Part shown: positions 18,869-32,241 of the stretch, piece by piece | How the letters are laid out: each line of letters opens with the position of its first letter | Numbering within the stretch: position 1 is the stretch's first letter | From: Zanthoxylum bungeanum | Taxonomy: Eukaryota; Streptophyta; Magnoliopsida; Sapindales; Rutaceae | Assembly (NCBI GenBank): GCA_019454045.1 | Contig: SKCR01033433.1 | Location: 62,001-126,000, forward strand | DNA length: 64,000 nt | Direction: 5' to 3' | Translations under genes and position numbers: made by a program | Notes under the pieces: generated by a model | Seen by the model: only the letters and a program-made list of their open reading frames with translations | What the model was told of the DNA's origin: nothing | The model's database searches: none

Positions 18869-21800
18869 GGCCTATAGCCAGTCACTCGTGTCTTACACCC
18901 GAACTATGTACGGTTTGCTCAAATTACTAAGGAAAGGCTTTCGTCAGCGGATTGGTATTGATTATCGTCTGATGCAATTTATTCGATCCCACATCGCCAC
19001 AATGTATGATCCGAACGAATAAGATGAATAGTCGAAGTATATATCTGGATCGTTGATGAGACCATAATTCTTTATTCGCGCTGTAGCCTAGCTCAGCTGC
19101 TAACAGAACTATATCTAATCTAATTAGATTTGTTAATGACCCAGATGGCTTCTATTGCTTCCTCAGCCGCAGCAATAACCCGCATTTGTTATTTATTCGG
19201 CAACAAAATCTTGCTTGGAAGATTTCCAGCTCACTGTACCATTATTCAAACTGTATAGTACCGTTGTTACGACTTTTAGTCGCTTAATCGGTTATGAAAC
19301 TTGCAACAGTGATCCCTGTCACTTCAAGTTCTCCATCTCCATAGTTTAAGACATCATCCTTAGTTCTCTAAGATACTAACGGATGTTCTTATTATCAATC
19401 CAGTGACTATCACTTGGATTGACCTGTTTGTGACTCCATATGCTCAAATCGTATGAGACACCAGGTCACGTACATTTTTCAATGTACGAGTTATCAGAGA
19501 GTGTTAACAACTTTAAATCTATCACAGTATATCTTTATTCCGAGAATAAAGGTTGTTCTCCCAAGAATTCTACGGAGAGTTTTCATGAAAGCCAAGCTTT
19601 CACCGATTATAATATGGGAATATCATTTCCAAGAAATGACATATCATCATTATTTAGGACATCATTGTCAGTGCGCTCCCACTAACCTCCTTATATACAC
19701 AAGAATCATATGCGTTTTGAATCAAATCATACACCATTATGATTACATCAAAATGATAGTTCCAAGAACCTAATGCTTGCTTCAATCCAAACATGGATCA
19801 AATAATCTGCAAACCTTGTTTGCTAGTTTTGGTACGACAAAACCGTCAGGATGTTATAAACATCCTCCAAAGAGGTTTCCGTTTAAGGAAAGCGATTTTA
19901 ACATTCAACGGCCATATTTCATGAATGAAACATGCAGTATCAGCAAGTATTATCCAAATGGATTTATCCATGGCAACAGGTAAAAGGTTTCATTGTAATC
20001 AGCACAATGTTGATAACGATACCTTTCCACTACAAGCCTAGCTTAGTACGTTGGTATGCTGCCATCCACGTATGTCTTCCTTGAAGACTTATATAGTACT
20101 AATAGGCACAATGATTTGTGGTACAACAACTAGTGTCCAAACATAGTTGATATACATGGAATCCATTTCGGACTCATGGCACTTTGCCATAATAGGGAGT
20201 CGATACCTTGTATCACTTCCTCATACGTAGTCAATTCGTATTCCTCAATAAGATTGACATCTTTGTGAGGTGAGATCAGAAACCCATACCCAGGTTGTTT
20301 TCTGACTCTCTCCGATCTATGCGGTTCTTGTGTATTAGAAGATTACTGGTACAGTTTCATCGTTGATGAACTGTTTGTGTTCCATTAAGGACTTGGTGCT
20401 TTGAATAGTATTACTCCGATTTTCATCGAGTTTTACTATCCTCCCACTTACCACTGCATATCGGTATTCCTCTTAGGAAAACCGCATGGCGAGCAACAAT
20501 TAAAATTGTTCTCTTGTGAGATGTATAAGTACTATACTTTGGTTTCCCTAGGATAACCTACAATTGGCACTTGTCCAATTTGGGTTCTTGTTTGGTATCA
20601 TCCAAACATATGCCCAACATCCCAAATCTTCAGGAGTGAGAAACCCAGTTTTTTTCCTGTTCATATCTAATATGAAATCTGTCAAACATATTTTCATGGA
20701 ACCTTATTCAAAATAAGTATTGCACTGTTAAATGCTTATCCCTTTAAAGGAAAATGGTAGCTCAGAGCGACTCATGATTAACCTTATCATGTCCAACAAA
20801 ATTTGGTTTCTCCGTTCAGACACACTATCAAACTGACGTGTTCCAGGAGGAGTCCTCATTGAAAGAATACTATACTCTTTCAAGTATTTGAGAAACTTAC
20901 TGCTTAAGTATTTTCATCATGGTCAAACCGTGATGGTTTTAATACTTTACCCGATCTGTGTGTCTATTTCGTGTCGAAACTCTAAAAGTTTCTGATTCGT
21001 GTTTCATAAGAAACATATAACCATAACGCGATGCCACATCCGTAAAGGTCACGAAACATTCATTTCCATATTTAGCCTAGCTAGACATGGCCCCACTTAC
21101 GTCACTATGAACGAGGGCTAACAGATTGATGGCACTTACACTTTTACCAAGTAAAAGGTATTTTAGGTACTTTACCTAATAAACTAGATTCGTAGACATA
21201 ATTTGAATGGAATCAAATCCGTCCTAGTATCCACTCTTCAAAAGTGTGGATATACGAGTCTTGTTTAATGTGTCCCAGACAACACTGCCACAAATAAGTC
21301 TTATCTGATCAAATCAGTTTGAGCTATTTGTTCATCATATTATATGTTTAAGATTTATTTATATTCAAAATATAAATACTGTTACTCACATCTAATGTGT
21401 TTATCTCAATATCATCTTTATAAAATAAAACACTTTAGTGTTCTAGACTATAAAGGTATACCCGCAATGGGTTAAACCCTGATATGGAGATAATGTTTCT
21501 AGTCAAACTAATTACATTATAACAGTTTCCTAATTTAAGTACACACCCGAAGGGTAGTTCCTAAACTTAGGTATCTACAGTAAAACAGCGACTTTCGTCC
21601 CGTTTCCGATTCGCAGATTAATCTCAATTGAAGTCAGTATCCTACTCATAGCAGATTCTGCACATCAATGCATATTTATGTATCACACTTAGTATTTTAA
21701 AATCCAATTTTAATACTAGTAGTGAACATTTTTATGACAAACATATTTGAAGTCAGAGCCTTGCTCGTCTTCAATTCCTTCATGTCTGCTTTGTCCATAC

Positions 21801-22390
21801 GGCAGTCACGCTTCAGTGATCCCATTTGCAACAATTTAAGCAGACATCTTGGGATATGTCATTTGTCTTCCTAGAAGACAGTAATGATTTTGCCTTTGCC
21901 CTTTTCTATATCCCAGAAGCCGTTGGCCAAGCCTTGGGTTTCTAGAATATCGAAGTAAGGTGTGCCTTGCACTACTTGCCTTATTGCAAACTTTGGCTTT
22001 ATCTCCTTGAGAATAGCCATTAACTCTCCAAGAGTTATTAATTGCAATTTAATACTTCTAAGATCTAAGAATAGATCTATGATGATCCTTCAATTTCTTC
22101 ATCATACTTTAAGGATCTAATCCTTAGTTCTGATTAGGAAATTAAGGAGTCATTTTGACAAGTATAATGGATCAAGCACTAAAGTTATCATCACATGAAT
22201 CTTCCAAAGATCATGCTCTACTATTTGCTTAACTTTGGGCTTAGGCCTAATATGTTATTTTATCAAATAAAGTAACTTCTTAGTTTTCAGGACTATCTTG
22301 AAATTTATTCCCAATTTGAAAATTAAAGTCATTTAAACACATTTTCACTAGGATTATGTTTTAAACACTAATCTTTTCATTTATCTTGAT
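18869..22390 (-). pseudogene. C2 gag-pol, heavily degraded
   Basis: Homology to C5 is continuous on the minus strand: RNase H (about 18870-19260), RT (19440-20230), integrase (20450-21330), protease (about 21700), zinc knuckle (about 21800) and gag (21900-22390). Stops and frameshifts occur throughout. The gag ATG is lost. The protease DSG triplet has become non-functional codons plus a stop. Many lesions are shared with C4 (54219-57650), which is inserted elsewhere and in the other orientation. Confidence 0.85.
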
Positions 22391-23509
22391 TCTAATAGTC
22401 CAACTATTTAATCAACGATTTCAGGCAATATTTAATATAATGATTACTATAGTCCAACTATATAATCAAGTATACTTTTATTGGTTAATATCAAATATAT
22501 ATATTGATTAATATAATCCAATTATATAATCAACAATAAATTATCGGTAAAATTACTATAATCCAATTATATAATCAACTATAAATGAAGGGTATAATTC
22601 AAATATATTGATTACTATAATCTAATTATATAATCAACTATAAATGAAGTAGTTTGAATACATTCCAACTGTTTATTAAAACAACAATTAAATATTATTC
22701 CAACTAATAAATAATATATATTTGACGAATGATATTTGATTGAGCGCGTATGGCAAGTAATTAAACGAATATTGTAAATTTAATTCTTGCCTCCTACTAT
22801 TTTTCGGCGAGCCTCTAACCCTCTGTTGAGTACTCGGGAAACCTAGTTTCCTAGTGGGCTAGGATCCCGTTAAATAACACACAACCTTGACTTTGGCCAA
22901 CAAGCTGTATGATATTTAACTAGGTAGATCTCTAAGATCAATTGGATCTCATCCAATTCCTAGATCCAGTAGGTGGACATCCAAGTCCGAAACATATATC
23001 TTATATATGCCAATATATCGAATATATTACCTAACCTTTTTCCTCTGAAACAACTAAGCCTTGGCTTTGGCACAACAAACTTAATGATCCCAGTTAAGCG
23101 GAACCCATTGACATGGAAAGCTTCGTAATCAATGTCGATGGACAAGAAGTGATCTTGACTTTGGCCAACAAATCACAACTTGGACAAGACACCGATATGG
23201 AACAAAGCTCTCATGATTCAAACACATCTGCAATTGAAAAAGGTCTTGACTTTGGCCAACAAACCAATGCCAACTTTGGATCTTGAGTAAGAATCACTCA
23301 ACGGAAGGAAAAACGCTTAATATGTTTTGAGGGTTTTTCGCGTAAAATTGGCAACCAATTTATTATCTTTGTTAAGGTCTCATCATCATACACCATTAAA
23401 CATGCATTCTAAATACATAATAAAGCGCGTATAAAGAAATAAATTAATAATGATATACGTATGGATATGTCACAAATTGTTAAACATGCATTCTAAATAC
23501 ATAATAGAG
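22391..23509 (-). other. C2 leader, truncated
   Basis: This is the complement of the gag-proximal half of the family leader, with GACTTTGGCCAACAA motifs near 22890, 23155 and 23245. It includes an unusual repeat: the block AAACATGCATTCTAAATACA occurs at about 23399 and again at about 23479. Leader similarity stops at 23509, where gypsy LTR sequence begins. The distal leader, PBS and 5' LTR of C2 are missing here. Confidence 0.75.
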
Positions 23510-24553
23510 ACGTCTTTGACTCCTCGCCAGCATAGTGGTCATATCAAAATGATTAGATTTGTTATACATTTCTTCCATGCTAACGATATTATGCTAATGA
23601 TATTTTGAACATATACTTGTAGATTCTGCTCAGGATATTCCATCTGATTCTGTGCGGCCTCGCGAGCAATAGAATCATACCCATATTGTGAGTGGATACT
23701 TACGCTTTCTGTTTCAATGATACACTTGATTTTAATTTTCGAAGATACTATTGTTTTATGTTTTTATCTAAATGTTTTGAGAAAAAGGAAGAATCAGATA
23801 CTCGTTTTATTTGTTTTGATGGATGAGCCATTATGTGTGATTCAGCACGGTACTTGTTTATATTTTTATTATATTTAACCCTTTGTGGTGCTTGTTCTGG
23901 GGTCTAGAGCATCAGAAAATGGCTGGCACATTACCCTCTATCGACATGGTCATGTTCCGACATTACCTGGTCTTTGCCCGTGACCCAGGCAGTTGACGCC
24001 TTTATAGTTTTCTGATAAACTGTTTGAAGGAAATATTTTGAGCTCCATACTACAGATTTGTTATGAATTGATTTATACATGTTTTTTATACCGTTTCCTT
24101 TTTGGTATTCACTCACTGAGTCCATAAGACTCACCCCCACAGTTCCTGAGTCTGTTTTGCAGGTTGTCTCTTAGCTTCTTGAAGCTTTCTTTGGATTTTA
24201 TGGGAAAACTTCGGCTTAGATGTTGGGTATTTAGTAATTACAAGTCACCTCAAGACCTATTTGTATTGCATATGATGACTAGTCTGGGACAGTTGTGTAT
24301 TTTTGTTCTTTTGAGTTTTCATAACATACTTATATTAGTAGTATGAAATTTTGCAATGTATGGTAATATGGACATGTATTTATTATGTTATAATGTAGGC
24401 ACAGAGCCCTTTTTGAGTATGTAGGGATACTTGCGTTACAAGTCTTGCATCGTATGTGTTTTATCACAAGTTTGGTTCTTGGTCTGTTTGGCTGAGGGAG
24501 GTTGGCTTTACCAGCCTCCTATCGGTAACACTTTGATTTCTCAAGGTGTTACA
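23510..24553 (+). repeat. Ty3/gypsy chromovirus (Tekay/Del-like) 5' LTR, 5'-truncated
   Basis: It ends with AAGGTGTTACA at 24553, followed four bases later by a PBS. The block CACTCACTGAGTC with CTCACCCCCACAG (24108-24143) is typical of Tekay-type LTRs. The expected LTR start (TGT-type, mirror of TGTTACA) is absent at 23510, so the left end is missing and joined to the C2 leader. Confidence 0.7.
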
Positions 24554-24557
24554 ATTA

Positions 24558-24570
24558 TGGTATCAGAGCC
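24558..24570 (+). other. Gypsy primer binding site
   Basis: TGGTATCAGAGCC follows the LTR end by four bases and is complementary to the 3' end of initiator tRNA-Met, as usual for this gypsy lineage. Confidence 0.85.
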
Positions 24571-24773
24571 CGATTTAAAGTCAATGACTGGCAAATAATA
24601 TTGAGTGGTTTCATCTTACAAGCGTGGTATATTTGGGATACTCGCATGTAAGATATTATCTTTCCGATATCAGTATCATTCGAGCGTGTCTTCAATTTCT
24701 CGTTGGACATAGGTGTAGTGGGACCCTTTCATTATGAACTAATAATTTGGAATCTTTATTGTAGACTTACCTT

Positions 24774-26391
24774 ATGAATCCGAAAAGACGTAGCGTGCAT
24801 GATAGGGCACCACAAGATATTGCTCCTGATCAAGGCTCGTCAATACCTCATGAGCCCGTGCTGAGAGAAAGAGGGCGCCCTGCTAGTAGGAGCGGTGGGG
24901 CTAGAGGAGCTTATGTGGTTGAAACTCCAGTTCCCAATGAGGCTCTGATTGGGATGTAGCAAATCCATCAAACTCTGCAGACTTTGGTAAACCTATTGAC
25001 ACCACATCAATAAATGCCCCAAGCCATTGTCATAACTATCCCACCACCCATTCAACCTTAGGCCCATGGACCTGAGGGTCCAGGATAAGAATTATTGGTG
25101 ACCTTGTAAGATTTCATGAAACTTCATCCACTTACCTTTTTTGGAACCGAACCAAAGCCTAATCTCACGGGCTTTATTGAAGAATGTGACTGAATTTATC
25201 AAGCTTTAAGGTGCTCCCCAGTTCAAGCATTTCAGTTGGTGAGTTTTCAGTTACAGGATATGACTTTCGTATGGTATTAGTCTTACAGCTATAGTAGGGC
25301 AAATCATGACAGGCATGGGTTATGTTTAATGAAGCCTTTTTGACCTGATTCCTGTCAGAAAGTACCAGAGATTCTAGAGCTAGGGAATTCGAGCTATTAG
25401 TTCAGGCCGAGCATATGACCATGGTTGAATATGATGTACCATTTACACAACTATCATGATTTTCCCTGTATTTGGTTGATACGAAAGAAATGAAGGTGAA
25501 ACGATTTATCAATGGGCTACGAGATTATTTATTTCGGTCTATTATGTTCTCAGAGGAAATGACTTATGCACATGTTTTGAATGCCGCGCTTCGTTTTGAG
25601 GCAAAAGCTTCGGAGTGCCGCGCAGAAAAGGAAGCACATAATAAATTGAAGTTTGATAAGGTAAGGAAGTCTCAGAACTCTGGGTTTAGAAAATCCCAAG
25701 GAGGAGTTATACCATCACTGAGTATGTCTTGCCAGAAAACTTATGGGTCTAGAGGTTTGGGTAGGGCACACCCGTTTGGTGCCATTTCTTAGGTAGTATC
25801 ATCAGCATCAATGGTTTAAATAGGTGCCCCGTTCAATGTGTGGTCGACCATATCGTGGGGAGTGTAGAAGAGTCACCGGTGCATGCTTTCATTGTGGTCA
25901 GATGAGACATCTTGTTAATGACTGTCGCTCTATTGTATACCCAGCTTCAGAAAACTCATTTATGGTAGTGGTTAGTACTCAAGCAAAACCATCTAGGGGT
26001 AGAGGTTTCAGAGATCGGAGACAGTTTGACCATGGGAAGACCTCATGAATGATGGGACAATTAGATGTAGGTAGAGGATAGGCGAAGGTATTAGCTTTGA
26101 CACCACATGATGCCCAAGCCTCGAATACGGTGGTTGCAGGTACAATATTGATAAATTCTTATCATGTTAGAGCTCTACTTGATCCCGAAGCAACCAATTT
26201 CTTCGTTTCACCATATTTTGCATCCTGTTTAGGTAAGTGGTTAGAACTTTTGGAAGCACCAATCTATGTGTCCACTCCTTTAGGTAGTGTTATTGAGGTG
26301 ACTAGAATGTTAAGGTCCTGTGAGATTTTGATTGAAAGACATGTGTATCACATTTATTTGATCTTACTGGGAATGGACCAGCTGTCTAAAC
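24774..26391 (+). pseudogene. Chromovirus gag and protease remnant
   Basis: Gag opens at 24774 (MNPKRRSVHDRAPQD, then an Arg/Gly-rich stretch) and stops early at 24957. The capsid part resumes at 25472 (RFINGLRDYLF, EEMTYAHVLNAALRFE). A CCHC knuckle, CFHCGQMRHLVNDC, lies at about 25881-25922. Protease-like sequence starts at 26097 (GTILINSYHVRALLDPEATNFF). The family active site D-S-G is here D-P-E. Several stops and frameshifts separate the pieces. Copia C6 interrupts it after LSK at 26391, and the frame resumes at 32242 past the duplication. Confidence 0.85.
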
Positions 26392-28283
26392 TGTTAGTGT
26401 CCTATACATGCCAAGGATCTCTAAACCATGATTTGCGTGTGAATAATCAAGTAAAGTTTTCGGAATAACTTACATTGATCGGCTTTGAAAAATCAAATCT
26501 TTATTTGGATGTAGAAGCTCCAAGCCCTTTTGTTGAGTTCCAAACTCTTGGGTGAGTTTCCCTATCACATTTCTTTGACTCCTTTAAGTGCTAGCTTGAA
26601 CAAAAAAGAAAGAAAATTTTCTCCTCCAAGGAGATGAAGTTTCGGCCAAAGGAGGGAGTGAAGAGAGAATGAATAGTTCCATTTGTGTTTTCCAAAAACA
26701 TATATTAAAGTTGGTGTGTGTTGACTTGGTAGGTGTGTTATCAAAAAAATCCAATTAATTGTTTCCAACCACTTCTATCAAATGTCTAACAATTGATGTA
26801 AGTGAAATGGGTCCCACCACTTTAAATTCCAAATTCAAGTTGGCTTGTAAAACATACTTTGGGCCCGAGTTTGTTTAATCCGATTAAATGAATTTTCCGT
26901 TGCGACGTAATTAAATCCAATTTAATTAAATAATAATGCCTAGCAAAATTATTACGAAAGTCGCTTGCGAATTAATTCCAAATTAATTCGTTGGCTTGAA
27001 TTAAAATCCAATTTCAATTCCGCATTTAAATTCAATTTCAATTAATATATCCAATATATTATTTTACCCCAAATAAATAAATTAAATAGAAAAATCCAAT
27101 TTAACTATTAAATTTATTTTACCGATTAATTCCAAATTAATCGCGTTCTCTCTTCTAGATGAATTAATCCCAGATTAATTCTTGCCGCAATTAATCCCAA
27201 ATTAATTTTCTCTCTCATAATTAATCCCAGATTAATTTTGTTCGAGTCAAATGTCATAGGTGAATCTTTGGGAAGCGACCCAAGAGATCCCTGGATATAT
27301 TGGTAGTAAATACGGTCATCGGACTATCCGAACACGTGCGTACCTCGTACCACGTTCTTACCAATTTCCAAGTTATGGTTGGCTTCTAGCAAAGCACCGT
27401 GCCTACCCAATTCTCCAGAAATATTCAACATGGAATATATAATCTGTATCAGGCGTAGTATAAAAAGTATTGCGTAATACGATCCAGTATCGGATGTCAC
27501 ATGCTAGGTCTAGGGCTGGAATTGTGTCTGCCCCGTGCGAGGCATATATCAGATCACTAGCAACTAGTCTCTGTAATCGGATAATCATGACCTAGTCATA
27601 CTATCCCGATAACTGCAGCATTTAAGAGTTCTAGTTATGCATCCCTGCGTGATCATCATCTCCATATGACTGAAGTGATACTTCCATCTTGACATCACAT
27701 CCAATACACTACGATTCTCAGTATACCCAGAAGAGGCGTACACAGAACCTGTTAAATTTCTGGATGACGAAAACCAAAGTATACTGATTGTCGCAAGTAT
27801 TAGCAAAACAAGTCTCAAGTTAAGACCATATACACCTACCCTGATTCGGATTCCCATAGACACATAGTCATACTACCAATGGGTTTCCGATGGGTCTATC
27901 CAGAGTGAAGCTGTTCCCGGTCCAACGACTAACAGAACCTCCTATCACACTTGCATAAGTATTCAATACTTAAATATATGAGAACTATGTCGTTAAGCTT
28001 GTATAATGCGCACACGTGTAATACTAGTCTATTCCACATTATCGATGTCCAGTCTCGATAATACTACGACTAAGGATATTTAATGATTAAACCGTTCGTG
28101 GATTAATACTGTCTCATATCTTATTAATCTGGTACTAATCAATGGACTTTTATCATTTATATATATCCAAGTAATCCAATTATAAAATGATAAAAGAGCA
28201 ATTTCCTTTGTCACATAGTTAATTTGTACAAAAACACCATGTCTTTTACAAATAGTGATGCTATGGGTCATAATTATCCAACA
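26392..28283 (-). repeat. C6 3' LTR
   Basis: The complement starts TGTTGGATAATTATGACC at 28283 and ends TAACA at 26392. It has three TTAATCCCAGATTAA-type palindromes (about 27160-27235) where the partner LTR has five. A mutated PPT complement (AACTCCCACTT) follows at 28284-28294. Confidence 0.88.
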
Positions 28284-28294
28284 AACTCCCACTT

Positions 28295-30314
28295 GGCCTA
28301 TAGCCAATCACTCAAGTGTCCAACACCTGAACTATGTATGGGTCGCTCAAACTTTTACTGAGATATAGCTTTCGTCAGAGGATCTGCAAGGTTATCATCT
28401 GAAACGATCTTTTCGATCTTGACATCGGCACTATGTATGATCTCACGAATTAGATGAAACCGTTCGAAGTACATACTTGGATCATTAATGAGACCGTGGT
28501 TCCTTAGCCTATGTTGTAACCCAGCTCAGCTTCTAACAGAACTACTCCTAATGCAATTAGGAATTTTATAGATCCAAAATGCTTCTTTTGCTGCCTCAGC
28601 GACATCAATGTATTCCGCTTTTGTTGTTGAATCAGCAACAGTATCTTGATAGGAAGATTTCCAGCTCACTGCTCCGTTATTCAAACAAAATATGTACCCT
28701 TTTTTATGAGTTACAGTCGTTTTTATCAGTTTGGAAACTTGCATCGGTGAACCAAGTCACCTCAAGTTCTCTTAAACTAAGAAAGCACATTTAGTTCGTC
28801 TAAGATACTCAAAGATGTTCTTTACATCAATCCAGTGACCATCATCTGGATCGGCCTGATTGCGACTACATATGCTCAAAGCATATGAGACATCAGGTCG
28901 CGTACATGTTTTTAAATGTACGAGTTCTCAGAGAGTGCCAAAAACTTTTAGATCTATCCCAGTAGATCCTTATTCCTAGAATAAAGGTTGCCTCTCCCAA
29001 GTTTTTCATGGAGAATTTTAATGAAAGCCAAGCTTTCTCGGATTGTAGCATGGGAATGTCATTGCCGAGAAGCAATACATCATCAATGTATAGGACAATC
29101 ATTGTCAGTGAGCTCCCAATAACCTTCTTATATACACAAGAATCATCTTTGTTTTGAATGAAACCATATTGTAATATGATATCATCAAAATATTGGTTCC
29201 AAGAATGCAATGCTTGCTTCAATCCATAAAAGGATCGATTTAACTTGTAAACCTTGTTTGCATGTTTTGGCACGACAAAACCGTCAGGCTGTTGTATATA
29301 AACATCCTCCAAAAGGTTTTTGTTAAGGAAAGCGGTTTTGACGTCCAACTGCCATATTTCATAATCGAAATATACAGCATTAGCAAGCATTATCCGAGTG
29401 GATTAAATCATGGCAATGGGTAAAAGGTTTCGTCGTAATCGACACCATGTTGATGACGATACCCTTTCGCTACAAGCCTAGCTTTGTACGTTTGTATGTT
29501 GCCATCCATGTCTGTCTTCACCATGAAGACCCATTTCCTACCAATAGGCACAATGCCTTCTCATACATCAACCAGTGTCCAAACTTGGTTGGTATACATG
29601 GAATCCATTTCGGACTTCATGGCACCTTGCTATAAAGTGGAGTCGATACCTTGTATCGCTTCCTCATACGTAGTCGGTTATTATTCCTTAATAAGATTAA
29701 TATCTACATGAGGTGAGATCAGAAACCCATACCGTTCAGGTTATTTTCTGACTCTCTCCGACTTACGTGGTTCTTGTGTATTAGAAGATTGTGGAATAGT
29801 CTCATCCCTGATGAACTGTTTATGTTCCGTAAGGAATTCAATGCCAAGATCAGTATCACTCCGATTTTCATCGAGTTCTACTTTCCTCCCACTTACCACT
29901 GCATTTAGGAATTCCTCTAAGGAAGAGGGCATAGAGAGCAACAAATATTTTGTTCTCTTGTGGGCTGTAGAAGTAATATTTATTGGTTTCCCTAGGACAA
30001 CCAATTACAAATAGGCACTTATCCGATTTGGGTTCTAGTTTGGTACCATCCAAACATTTAATATATGCCCAGCATCCCCAAATCTTCAGGAATGTGAAAC
30101 CCAGTTTCTTTCGTTTCAATATTTCATATGGAGTCTGTCCAACAGACTTTGACGGAACTTTATTCAAAATAAGTATTGTACTGTTCAATGCGTATCCCTA
30201 GAAGGTAATTGGTAGCTCAGTGCGACTCATCATTGACCTTACCATGTCCAAAAAAGTTCGGTTTCTTCGTTCAGACACACCGTTCAATTGAGGTGTTGCG
30301 GGAGGAGTCCACCA
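28295..30314 (-). pseudogene. C6 pol remnant (integrase C-terminus, RT, RNase H)
   Basis: The minus strand reads integrase C-terminal part at 30310-29741 (LNKVPSKSVGQTPYEI, FLKIWGCWAYIKC, SGRKVELDENRSD), RT at 29390-28893 (FDYEIWQLDVKTAFLN, YGLKQALHSWNQ, catalytic VLYIDDVLLLGND) and RNase H pieces at 28744-28300 (GAVSWKSSYQDTVADSTT, KAEYIDVAEAAKEAFW). The 165-codon RT stretch is open, but frameshifts flank it. The catalytic DD is intact within the fragment. Confidence 0.88.
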
Positions 30315-32236
30315 TGTCTTAGACATGCCAAGGATCTCTAAACCATGATTTGTGTGTGAATAATCAAGTAAAGTTTGCGGAATAACTTACATTGATCGTC
30401 TTTGAAAAATCAAATCTTTCTTTGGATGTAGAAGCTCCAAGCCCTTTTGTTGAGTTCCAAACTCTTGGGTGAGTTTCCCTATCACCTTTCTTTGACTCCT
30501 TTAAGTGCTAGCTTGAACAAAAATGAAAGAAAATTTTCTCCTCCAATGAGATGAAGTTTCGGCCAAAGGAGGGAGTGAAGAGAGAATGAATAGTTCCATT
30601 GTGTTTTCCAAAAACATATATTAAAGTTGGTGTGTGTTGACTTGGTAGGTGTGTTATAAAAAAAATGAAATTAATTATTCCCAACCACTTCCATCAAATG
30701 TCTAACAATTGATGTAAGTGAAGTGGGTCCCACACTTTAAATTCCAAATTCAAGTTGGCTTGTACAACACACTTTGGGCCCGAGTTTGTTTAATCCGATT
30801 AAACGAATTTTCCGTTGAGATGTAATTAAATTTAATTTAATTAAATAATAATTCCTAGCAAAATTATTACGAAAGTCGCTTGCGAATTAATTCCAAATTA
30901 ATTTGTTCGCTTGAATTAAATTCCAATTTCAATTCCGCATTGAAATCAAATTTAAATTAATATATCCAATATATTATTTTAGCCCAAATAAATAAATTAA
31001 ATAGAAAATCCAATTTAACTATTAAATTTATTTTACCGATTAATTCCAAATTAATCGCGTTATCTTTTCTAGATGAATTAATCCCAGATTAATTCTTGCC
31101 GTAATTAATCCTAGATTAATTTTCTCTCTCATAATTAATTCCAGATTAATTATTGTCGTAATTAATCCCAGATTAATTTTCTCTCTCATAATTAATCCCA
31201 TATTAATTCTATTCGAGTAAAATGTCATCGGTGAATCTTTGGGAAGCGACCCAAGAGATCCATGGATATGTTGGCAGTAAATACGGTCATCGGACTATCC
31301 GAACACGTGCGTACCCCGTACCACGTTCTTACCGATTTACAAGATATGGTTGGCTTCTAGCAAAGCACTGTGCCTACCCAATTCTCCAGAAATATTCAAC
31401 ATGAAATATATAATCTGTATCATACATAATATACAAAGTATTGCGTAATATGATCCAGTATCAAATGTCACATGCTAGGCCTAGGGCTAGAAAGCATATA
31501 TCGGATCACTAGCAACTAGTCTCTGTAATTTGATAATCATTACCTAGTCATATTACCCCGATAGCTGCAGCATTTAAAAGTACTAGTTTTGTATCCCTGC
31601 GTGATCATCATCTCCATATGACTGAAGTGATACTTCCATCTTGACATCACATCCAATACACTACGATTCTCAGTATACCCAGAAGAGGCGTACAAAGAAC
31701 CTGTTAAAGTTCCGGACGACCAAAACCAAAGTATATTGATTGTCGCAAGTATTAGCGATGCAAGTCTCAAGTTAAGACCATACACACATACCCTGATTCA
31801 GATTCCCATAGACACATAGTCATAATACCAATGGGATTCTGAGGGGTCTATCTAGAGCGAAGCTGTTCCCGGTCCAACGACTAACAGAACCTCCTATCAC
31901 ACTTGCATAAGTATCCAATACTTAAATATATAAGAACTCTGCCGTTAAGCTTCCATAACGCGCACAAGTATAATACTAGTTTATTCCACATTATCGATGT
32001 CCAGTCTCGATAATACTACGACTATGGATATTTAATGATTAAACCGTTAATGGATTAATACTGTATCATATCTTATTAATCTGGTACTAATCATATGGAC
32101 TTTTATCATTTATATATATCCAAGTAATCCAATTAAAAAATGATAAAAGAGCAATTTCCTTTGTCATGTAGTTAATTTGTACAAAAACACCATGTCTTTT
32201 ACAAATAGTGATGCTATGGGTCATAATTGTCCAATA
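30315..32236 (-). repeat. C6 5' LTR
   Basis: It matches the left LTR from CATGCCAAGGATCTC onward. The first few bases at the left (the sense 3' end) are altered at the deletion joint. Five palindrome units lie at 31070-31210, two more than in the partner. Visible base changes between the two LTRs mark C6 as much older than C5. Confidence 0.85.
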
Positions 32237-32241
32237 TAAAC

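Larger units (their letters stand above)
26392..32236 (-). mobile_element. Copia C6, internally deleted, with intact TSD
   Basis: Two LTRs (26392-28283 and about 30315-32236) flank a 2-kb remnant of pol. The duplication taaac is present at 26387-26391 and 32237-32241, and joining the flanks restores the chromovirus reading frame. PBS, leader, gag, PR and the N-terminal integrase are gone, with the integrase region joined to the start of the 5' LTR near 30314. The LTR end at 32236 is TA instead of CA. It lacks all trans functions except degraded RT/RNase H. Confidence 0.92.

Noticed and set aside
31070..31210. Regular repeat-spacer pattern resembling a CRISPR array
   Set aside because: The units are 17-19-base palindromes in a plant LTR with near-constant spacers, no cas genes are present, and the array is part of the LTR hairpin series.
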